This document shows, one piece after another, positions 36,601 to 48,600 of a stretch of DNA of 64,000 nt. Made by a program: the position numbers and the translations under genes. The stretch's first letter is position 1. Each line of letters begins with the position of its first letter. The stretch covers positions 39,261,882 to 39,325,881 of the forward strand of contig NC_091145.1 of NCBI RefSeq assembly GCF_041381155.1. The letters are read 5' to 3'. Below the pieces are notes generated by a model. The model was not told the origin of the DNA. It made no database searches and saw nothing but the letters and a program-made list of their open reading frames with translations. The stretch is from Argopecten irradians. Lineage: Eukaryota > Mollusca > Bivalvia > Pectinida > Pectinidae.

Positions 36601-39600
36601 CTTTAGAAAGTAAGCTTTGTCATTTTACATCCATTAAATCACTTCTTTGTTAAGTTTGTTACATATAAGAATAGTGAAAAATTATTTTGCTTTGTTATTG
36701 CTATTCAGTAAGTACGATAACCTCTTATCCGGATTCCTTGTATTATGGCGTAATTGAATGGCAATTAATACCTGGATATTCCGTAAACCTAGTTCCAGTG
36801 ACATCCGGTGTAAACAAGTAACGCTGTACAAAACGTATAAACTTACTCTTGAAGATAGTCTGTTGGATCTCCTCTGCACTACCTGGTACCTCATACACTT
36901 GTTCAGGACCGCGGATTTTCAATTGCTGAAATTTTTCTGTAAGGCTGAGGTTGTCCTTACTCCAGTTCTCGCCTGAAAAATAAATAGCGGTTAAGTTCTA
37001 ATGACATTAAATGGATCATTAACAAAAAGTGACAAATTGAACATCAACATGAACAGCATTTTACTATAAGAGGCCCATGGGTCTTCACACACCTCAGATC
37101 ATTACATACACAATACAAAGTAGGTTACTGATAAAACCAAATCCATTTTCAAGACATTATAGATAATTTGAAGTTTTCAGTCTCACTGCGCATTAGTGAA
37201 TGTCGTTTCAAGTCATTGTAATGACAATATAGATCAAGTTCACCATTAAAAAGGGGGATGTACAACACTGTATGCTGCTGTCAGACAGTTTCCATGTTAA
37301 AAGATTTCTAAGATATTAAACAACCTACACAGTTTCACTAAACTCAATAAATATCTACTCAACTTATAGTGTTCAAAAGACCGATTAGTATTAATTATTG
37401 CAAAGAACAATAACTCCTAAATAACTGTATGATGGTTATTATTTCCGAACATGTCCGAATTCGTACTAATAATAGCTAAGCCGTATACAAAGTTTTGTAA
37501 AGCTCAATAAATATTTACTTTTATTTATGGGCAATAGCTCTGTTAGTTACTTTAGAATAAGTCTGATTTTCAAACTCGTCAGAAATCTTTTCTGACATCA
37601 GTCTGCATCCAAATTTTCCTCAAAGGGAGAAGGAAAATATGGCATAAATTATTCTTCTACATGCCATACGATTCTTCTAAATAGTGATAAATCCCACGAC
37701 ATTATCAAATATTTTAATTGATACAATTGGAATTCCACATCATATAGCTATAAGATTAAGCATGATAGAAAGTAATCATGGAGACAAATACATGTGGGAT
37801 TATTATATTAACCATGGTATCCTTGTTACGTATATATTAACCTTGGTATCCCTGTTACATATACACTAACCTTGGTATCCCTGTTACGTATACACTAACC
37901 TTGGTATCCCTGTTACGTATACACTAACCTTGGTATCCTTGTTACGTATACACTAACCTTGGTATCCCTGTTACGTATACACTAACCTTGGTGTCCCTGT
38001 CACGTATACACTAACCTTGGTATCCCTGTTACATATACACTAACCTTGGTATCCCTGTTACGTATACACTAACCTTGGTATCCCTGTTACGTATACACTA
38101 ACCTTGGTACCTGTTTGGTATACACTAACCTTGTATTACGTATACACTAACCTTGGTATCCCTGTTACGTATACACTAACCTTGGTATCCCTGTTACGTA
38201 TACACTAACCTTGGTATCCCTGTTACGTATACACTAACCTTGGTATCCCTGTTACGTATACACTAACCTTGGTATCCCTGTTACGTATACACTAACCTTG
38301 GTATCCTTGTTACGTATACACTAACCTTGGTATCCCTTGTTACGTATACACTAACCTTGGTATCCCTGTTACGTATACACTAACCTTGGTATCCCTGTTA
38401 CGTATACACTAACCTTGGTATCCCTGTACGTATACACTAACCTTGGTATCCCTGTTACGTATACACTAACTGTATCTGTACGTATACACTAACCTGGTAT
38501 CCTGTCGTATACACTAACCTTGGTATCCCTGTTACGTATACACTAACCTTGGTATCCCTGTTACGTATACACTAACCTTGGTATCCCTGTTACGTATACA
38601 CTAACCTTGGTATCCCTGTTACGTATACACTAACCTTGGTATCCCTGTTACGTATACACTAACCTTGGTATCCCTGTTACGTATACACTAACCTTGGTAT
38701 CCCTGTTACGTATACACTAACCTTGGTATCCCTGTTACGTATACACTAACCTTGGTATCCCTGTTACGTATACACTAACCTTGGTATCCCTGTTACGTAT
38801 ACACTAACCTTGGTATCCCTGTTACGTATACACTAACCTTGGTATCCCTGTTACGTATACACTAACCTTGGTATCCCTGTTACGTATACACTAACCTTGG
38901 TATCCCTGTTACGTATACACTAACCTTGGTATCCCTGTTACGTATACACTAACCTTGGTATCCTTGTTACGTATACACTAACCTTGGTATCCCTGTTACG
39001 TATACACTAACCTTGGTATCCCTGTTACGTATACACTAACCTTGGTATCCCTGTTACGTATACACTAACCTTGGTATCCCTGTTACGTATACACTAACCT
39101 TGGTATCCCTGTTACGTATACACTAACCTTGGTATCCCTGTTACGTATACACTAACCTTGGTATCCCTGTTACGTATACACTAACCTTGGTATCCCTGTT
39201 ACGTATACACTAACCTTGGTATCCCTGTTACGTATACACTAACCTTGGTATCCTTGTTACGTATACACTAACCTTGGTATCCCTGTTACGTATACACTAA
39301 CCTTGGTATCCTTGTTACGTATACACTAACCTTGGTATCCTGTACGTATACATACCTTGGTATCTGTTACGTATACACTAACCTTGGTATCCCTGTTACG
39401 TATACACTAACCTTGGTATCCTTGTTACGTATACACTAACCTTGGTATCCCTGTTACGTATACACTAACCTTGGTATCCTTGTTACGTATACACTAACCT
39501 TGGTATCCTTGTTACGTATACACTAACCTTGGTATCCCTGTTACGTATACACTAACCTTGGTATCCCTGTTACGTATACACTAACCTTGGTATCCCTGTT

Positions 39601-42600
39601 ACGTATACACTAACCTTGGTATCCTTGTTACGTATACACTAACCTTGGTATCCCTGTTACGTATACACTAACCTTGGTATCCCTGTTACGTATACACTAA
39701 CCTTGGTATCCCTGTTACGTATACACTAACCTTGGTATCCTTGTTACGTATACACTAACCTTGGTATCCCTTGTTACGTATACACTAACCTTGGTATCCC
39801 TGTTACGTATACACTAACCTTGGTATCCTTGTTACGTATACACTAACCTTGGTATCCCTGTTACGTATACACTAACCTTGGTATCCCTGTTACGTATACA
39901 CTAACCTTGGTATCCCTGTTACGTATACACTAACCTTGGTATCCCTGTTACGTATACACTAACCTTGGTATCCCTGTTACGTATACACTAACCTTGGTAT
40001 CCCTGTTACGTATACACTAACCTTGGTATCCCTGTTACGTATACACTAACCTTGGTATCCCTGACACGTATACACTAACCTTGGTATCCCTGTTACGTAT
40101 ACACTAACCTTGGTATCCCTGTTACGTATACACTAACCTTGGTATCCCTGTTACGTATACACTAACCTTGGTATCCCTGTTACGTATACACTAACCTTGG
40201 TATCCCTGTTACGTATACACTAACCTTGGTATCCCTGTTACGTATACACTAACCTTGGTATCCCTGTTACGTATACACTAACCTTGGTATCCTTGTTACG
40301 TATACACTAACCTTGGTATCCCTGTTACGTATACACTAACCTTGGTATCCCTGTTACGTATACACTAACCTTGGTATCCCTGTTACGTATACACTAACCT
40401 TGGTATCCCTGTTACGTATACACTAACCTTGGTTGGTATCCCTGTTACGTATACACTAACCTTGGTATCCCTGTTACGTATACACTAACCTTGGTATCCC
40501 TGTTACGTATACACTAACCTTGGTATCCTTGTTACGTATACACTAACCTTGGTATCCCTGTTACGTATACACTAACCTTGGTATCCCTGTTACGTATACA
40601 CTAACCTTGGTATCCCTGTTACGTATACACTAACCTTGGTATCCCTGTTACGTATACACTAACCTTGGTATCCCTGTTACGTATACACTAACCTTGGTAT
40701 CCCTGTTACGTATACACTAACCTTGGTATCCCTGTTACGTATACACTAACCTTGGTATCCCTGTTACGTATACACTAACCTTGGTATCCCTGTTACGTAT
40801 ACACTAACCTTGGTATCCCTGTTACGTATACACTAACCTTGGTATCCCTGTTACGTATACACTAACCTTGGTATCCCTGTTACGTATACACTAACCTTGG
40901 TATCCCTGTTACGTATACACTAACCTTGGTATCCCTGTTACGTATACACTAACCTTGGTATCCCTGTTACGTATACACTAACCTTGGTATCCTTGTTACG
41001 TATACACTAACCTTGGTATCCCTGTTACGTATACACTAACCTTGGTATCCTTGTTACGTATACACTAACCTTGGTATCCCTGTTACGTATACACTAACCT
41101 TGGTATCCCTGTTACGTATACACTAACCTTGGTATCCTTGTTACGTATACACTAACCTTGGTATCCCTGTTACGTATACACTAACCTTGGTATCCCTGTT
41201 ACGTATACACTAACCTTGGTATCCCTGTTACGTATACACTAACCTTGGTATCCCTGTTACGTATACACTAACCTTGGTATCCCTGTTACGTATACACTAA
41301 CCTTGGTATCCTTGTTACGTATACACTAACCTTGGTATCCTGTTACGTATACACTAACCTTGGTATCCCTGTTACGTATACACTAACCTTGGTATCCCTG
41401 TTACTTACGTATACACTAACCTTGGTATCCCTGTTACGTATACACTAACCTTGGTATCTTGTTACGTATACACTAACCTTGGTATCCCTGTTACGTATAC
41501 ACTAACCTTGGTATCCCTGTTACGTATACACTAACCTTGGTATCCTTGTTACGTATACACTAACCTTGGTATCCCTGTTACGTATACACTAACCTTGGTA
41601 TTTCCTGTTACGTATACACTAACCTTGGTATCCCTGTTACGTATACACTAACCTTGGTATCCCTGTTACGTATACACTAACCTTGGTATCCCTGTTACGT
41701 ATACACTAACCTTGGTATCCCTGTTACGTATACACTAACCTTGGTATCCCTGTTACGTATACACTAACCTTGGTATCCCTGTTACGTATACACTAACCTT
41801 GGTATCCCTGTTACGTATACACTAACCTTGGTATCCCTGTATACTGTATACACTAACCTTGGTATCCCTGTTACGTATACACTAACCTTGGTATCCCTGT
41901 TACGTATACACTAACCTTGGTATCCCTGTTACGTATACACTAACCTTGGTATCCCTGTTACGTATACACTAACCTTGGTATCCCTGTTACGTATACACTA
42001 ACCTTGGTATCCCTGTTACGTATACACTAACCTTGGTATCCCTGTTAGTTACGTATATACACTAACCTTGGTATCCCTGTTACGTATACACTAACCTTGG
42101 TATCCCTGTTACGTATACACTAACCTTGGTATCCCTGTTACGTATACACTAACCTTGGTATCCCTGTTACGTATACACTAACCTTGGTATCCCTGTTACG
42201 TATACACTAACCTTGGTATCCCTGTTACGTATACACTAACCTTGGTATCCTTGTTACGTATACACTAACCTTGGTATCCCTGTTACGTATACACTAACCT
42301 TGGTATCCCTGTTACGTATACACTAACCTTGGTATCCCTGTTACGTATACACTAACCTTGGTATCCCTGTTACGTATACACTAACCTTGGTATCCCTGTT
42401 ACGTATACACTAACCTTGGTATCCCTGTTACGTATACACTAACCTTGGTATCCCTGTTACGTATACACTAACCTTGGTATCCCTGTTACGTATACACTAA
42501 CCTTGGTATCCCTGTTACGTATACACTAACCTTGGTATCCCTGTTACGTATACACTAACCTTGGTATCCCTGTTACGTATACACTAACCTTGGTATCCCT

Positions 42601-45600
42601 GTAGTATCACACCTGTATCTGTTACGTATACACTAACCTTGGTATCCCTGTTACGTATACACTAACCTTGGTATCCCTTGTTACGTATACACTAACCTTG
42701 GTATCCCTGTTACGTATACACTAACCTTGGTATCCTTGTTACGTATACACTAACCTTGGTATCCCTGTTACGTATACACTAACCTTGGTATCCTTGTTAC
42801 GTATACACTAACCTTGGTATCCTTGTTACGTATACACTAACCTTGGTATCCCTGTTACGTATACACTAACCTTGGTATCCCTGTTACGTATACACTAACC
42901 TTGGTATCCCTGTTACGTATACACTAACCTTGGTATCCCTGTTACGTATACACTAACCTTGGTATCCCTGTTACGTATACACTAACCTTGGTATCCCTGT
43001 TACGTATACACTAACCTTGGTATCCCTGTTACGTATACACTAACCTTGGTATCCCTGTTACGTATACACTAACCTTGGTATCCCTGTTACGTATACACTA
43101 ACCTTGGTATCCCTGTTACGTATACACTAACCTTGGTATCCCTGTTACGTATACACTAACCTTGGTATCCCTGTTACGTATACACTAACCTTGGTATCCC
43201 TGTTACGTATACACTAACCTTGGTATCCCTGTTACGTATACACTAACCTTGGTATCCCTGTTACGTATACACTAACCTTGGTATCCCTGTTACGTATACA
43301 CTAACCTTGGTATCCCTGTTACGTATACACTAACCTTGGTATCCCTGTTACGTATACACTAACCTTGGTATCCCTGTTACGTATACACTAACCTTGGTAT
43401 CCCTGTTACGTATACACTAACCTTGGTATCCCTGTTACGTATACACTAACCTTGGTATCCCTGTTACGTATACACTAACCTTGGTATCCCTGTTACGTAT
43501 ACACTAACCTTGGTATCCCTGTTACGTATACACTAACCTTGGTATCCCTGTTACGTATACACTAACCTTGGTATCCCTGTTACGTATACACTAACCTTGG
43601 TATCCCTGTTACGTATACACTAACCTTGGTATCCCTGTTACGTATACACTAACCTTGGTATCCCTGTTACGTATACACTAACCTTGGTATCCCTGTTACG
43701 TATACACTAACCTTGGTATCCCTGTTACGTATACACTAACCTTGGTATCCCTGTTACGTATACACTAACTTTTGTATCCCTGTTACGTATACACTAACCT
43801 TGGTATCCCTGTTACGTATACACTAACCTTGGTATCCCTGTTACGTATACACTAACCTTGGTATCCCTGTTACGTATACACTAACCTTGGTATCCCTGTT
43901 ACGTATACACTAACCTTGGTATCCCTGTTACGTATACACTAACCTTGGTATCCTTGTTACGTATACACTAACCTTGGTATCCCTGTTACGTATACACTAA
44001 CCTTGGTATCCCTGTTACGTATACACTAACCTTGGTATCCCTGTTACGTATACACTAACCTTGGTATCCTTGTTACGTATACACTAACCTTGGTATCCCT
44101 GTTACGTATACACTAACCTTGGTATCCCTGTCACGTATACACTAACCTTGGTATCCCTGTTACGTATACACTAACCTTGGTATCCCTGTTACGTATACAC
44201 TAACCTTGGTATCCCTGTTACGTATACACTAACCTTGGTATCCTTGTTACGTATACACTAACCTTGGTATCCCTGTTACGTATACACTAACCTTGGTATC
44301 CCTGTTACGTATACACTAACCTTGGTATCCCTGTTACGTATACACTAACCTTGGTATCCCTGTTACGTATACACTAACCTTGGTATCCCTGTTACGTATA
44401 CACTAACCTTGGTATCCCTGTTACGTATACACTAACCTTGGTATCCCTGTTACGTATACACTAACCTTGGTATCCCTGTTACGTATACACTACTTGTACT
44501 ACGTATACACTAACCTTGGTATCCCTGTTACGTATACACTAACCTTGGTATCCTTGTTACGTATACACTAACCTTGGTATCCCTGTTACGTATACACTAA
44601 CCTTGGTATCCCTGTTACGTATACACTAACCTTGGTATCCCTGTTACGTATACACTAACCTTGGTATCCCTGTTACGTATACACTAACCTTGGTATCCCT
44701 GTTACGTATACACTAACCTTGGTATCCCTTGTTACGTATACACTAACCTTGGTATCCCTGTTACGTATACACTAACCTTGGTATCCCTGTTACGTATACA
44801 CTAACCTTGGTATCCCTGTTACGTATACACTAACCTGTTGTATACTGGTATCCTGTCACGTATACACTAACCTTGGTATCCCTGTTACGTATACACTAAC
44901 CTTGGTATCCCTGTTACGTATACACTAACCTTGGTATCCCTGTTACGTATACACTAACCTTGGTATCCCTGTTACGTATACACTAACCTTGGTATCCCTG
45001 TTACGTATACACTAACCTTGGTATCCCTGTTACGTATACACTAACCTTGGTATCCTTGTTACGTATACACTAACCTTGGTATCCCTGTCACGTATACACT
45101 AACCTTGGTATCCCTGTTACGTATACACTAACCTTGGTATCCCTGTTACGTATACACTAACCTTGGTATCCCTGTTACGTATACACTAACCTTGGTATCC
45201 CTGTTACGTATACACTAACCTTGGTATCCCTGTTACGTATACACTAACCTTGGTATCCCTGTTACGTATACACTAACCTTGGTATCCCTGTTACGTATAC
45301 ACTAACCTTGGTATCCCTGTTACGTATACACTAACCTTGGTATCCCTGTTACGTATACACTAACCTTGGTATCCCTGTTACGTATACACTAACCTTGGTA
45401 TCCCTGTTACGTATACACTAACCTTGGTATCCCTGTTACGTATACACTAACCTTGGTATCCTTGTTACGTATACACTAACCTTGGTATCCTTGTTACGTA
45501 TACACTAACCTTGGTATCCTTGTTACGTATACACTAACCTTGGTATCCTTGTTACGTATACACTAACCTTGGTATCCCTGTTACGTATACACTAACCTTG

Positions 45601-48600
45601 GTATCCCTGTTACGTATACACTAACCTTGGTATCCCTTGTTACGTATACACTAACCTTGGTATCCCTGTTACGTATACACTAACCTTGGTATCCCTGTTA
45701 CTTATACACTAACCTTGGTATCCCTGTTACGTATACACTAACCTTGGTATCCCTGTTACGTATACACTAACCTTGGTATCCTTGTTACGTATACACTAAC
45801 CTTGGTATCCCTGTTACGTATACACTAACCTTGGTATCCTTGTTACGTATACACTAACCTTGGTATCCCTGTTACGTATACACTAACCTTGGTATCCTTG
45901 TTACGTATACACTAACCTTGGTATCCCTGTTACGTATACACTAACCTTGGTATCCCTGTTACGTATACACTAACCTTGGTATCCCTGTTACGTATACACT
46001 AACCTTGGTATCCCTGTTACGTATACACTAACCTTGGTATCCCTGTTACGTATACACTAACCTTGGTATCCCTGTTACGTATACACTAACCTTGGTATCC
46101 CTGTTACGTATACACTAACCTTGGTATCCTTGTTACGTATACACTAACCTTGGTATCGCTGTTACGTATACACTAACCTTGGTATCCCTGTTACGTATAC
46201 ACTAATCTTGGTATCCCTGTTACGTATACACTAACCTTGGTATCCCTGTTACGTATACACTAACCTTGGTATCCCTGTTACGTATACACTAACCTTGGTA
46301 TCCCTGTTACGTATACACTAACCTTGGTATCCTTGTTACGTATACACTAACCTTGGTATCCCTGTTACGTATACACTAACCTTGGTATCCTTGTTACGTA
46401 TACACTAACCTTGGTATCCCTGTTACGTATACACTAACCTTGGTATCCTTGTTACGTATACACTAACCTTGGTATCCCTGTTACGTATACACTAACCTTG
46501 GTATCCTTGTTACGTATACACTAACCTTGGTATCCTTGTTACGTATACACTAACCTTGGTATCCCTGTTACGTATACACTAACCTTGGTATCCTTGTTAC
46601 GTATACACTAACCTTGGTATCTGTTACGTATACACTAACCTTGGTATCCCTGTTTACGTATACACTAACCTTGGTATCCCTGTTACGTATACACTAACCT
46701 TGGTATCCCTGTTACGTATACACTAACCTTGGTATCCTTGTTACGTATACACTAACCTTGGTATCCTTGTTACGTATACACTAACCTTGGTATCCTTGTT
46801 ACGTATACACTAACCTTGGTATCTTGTTACGTATACACTAACCTTGGTATCCTGTTACGTATACACTAACCTTGGTATCTGTACGTCATAACTTGTTCCT
46901 GTTACGTATACACTAACCTTGGTATCCTTGTTACGTATACACTAACCTTGGTATCCTTGTTACGTATACACTAACCTTGGTATCTTGTTACGTATACACT
47001 AACCTTGGTATCCTTGTTACGTATACACTAACCTTGGTATCCTTGTTACGTATACACTAACCTTGGTATCCTTGTTACGTATACACTAACCTTGGTATCC
47101 CTGTTACGTATACACTAACCTTGGTATCCCTGTTACGTATACACTACTTGGTACTGTACGTAACACTAACCTTGGTATCCCTGTTACGTATACACTAACC
47201 TTGGTATCCCTGTTACGTATACACTAACCTTGGTATCCCTGTTACGTATACACTAACCTTGGTATCCCTGTTACGTATACACTAACCTTGGTTCCTGTGT
47301 TACATAACTGTATCCTGTTACGTATACACTAACCTTGGTATCCCTGTTACGTATACACTAACCTTGGTATCCCTGTTACGTATACACTAACCTTGGTATC
47401 CCTGTTACGTATACACTAACCTTGGTATCCCTGTTACGTATACACTAACCTTGGTATCCCTTGTTACGTATACACTAACCTTGGTATCCCTGTTACGTAT
47501 ACACTAACCTTGGTATCCCTGTTACGTATACACTAACCTTGGTATCCTGTTACGTATACACTAACCTTGGTATCCCTGTTACGTATACACTAACCTTGGT
47601 ATCCTTGTTACGTATACACTAACCTTGGTATCCCTTGTTACGTATACACTAACCTTGGTATCCCTGTTACGTATACACTAACCTTGGTATCCCTGTTACG
47701 TATACACTAACCTTGGTATCCCTGTTACGTATACACTAACCTTGGTATCCCTGTTACGTATACACTAACCTTGGTATCCCTTGTTACGTATACACTAACC
47801 TTGGTATCCCTGTTACGTATACACTAACCTTGGTATCCTGTTACGTATACACTAACCTTGGTATCCCTGTTACGTATACACTAACCTTGGTATCCCTGTT
47901 ACGTATACACTAACCTTGGTATCCTTGTTACGTATACACTAACCTTGGTATCCCTGTTACGTATACACTAACCTTGGTATCCCTGTTACGTATACACTAA
48001 CCTTGGTATCCCTGTTACGTATACACTAACCTTGGTATCCCTTGGTATCCCTGTTACGTATACACTAACCTTGGTATCCCTGTTACGTATACACTAACCT
48101 TGGTATCCCTGTTAGGTATACACTAACCTTGGTATCCTTGTTACGTATACACTAACCTTGGTATCCCTGTCACGTATACACTGACTTTGGTATCCCTGTT
48201 ATGTATACACTAACCTTGGTATCCCTGTTACGTATACACTAACCTTGGTATCCTTGTTACGTATACACTAACCTGAGTTTCCTTGTTACGTATACACAAA
48301 CATTGGTATCCCTGTTACGTCAACAATCGACCATAACCGCTGGTCGAAATTCAACAAAATTTGACTGGTAGCATCCTTATGGGCTTCTAACTGAAAATTG
48401 TACAAACGATGGGGCTGACCTCTTGGGGGCCAGAGGGGCGGGGCCAAAAGGAGTCAATTTGACTACTTCCATATAAACGACTTCTTCTCTGAAATTAAGC
48501 ATGGGATAGCACCAATAATGCAATGGTAGCATCCTTATAGGGTGGGGATTCAAAATTGTACAAATTATAGGGCTGACACCCTTGGGGCCTGAAGGTCGGG

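Noticed and set aside
37808..48322. CRISPR-like array, because of the 29-bp period and great length
   Set aside because: There are no variable spacers. Units are directly adjacent and the context is a eukaryotic intron without cas genes.
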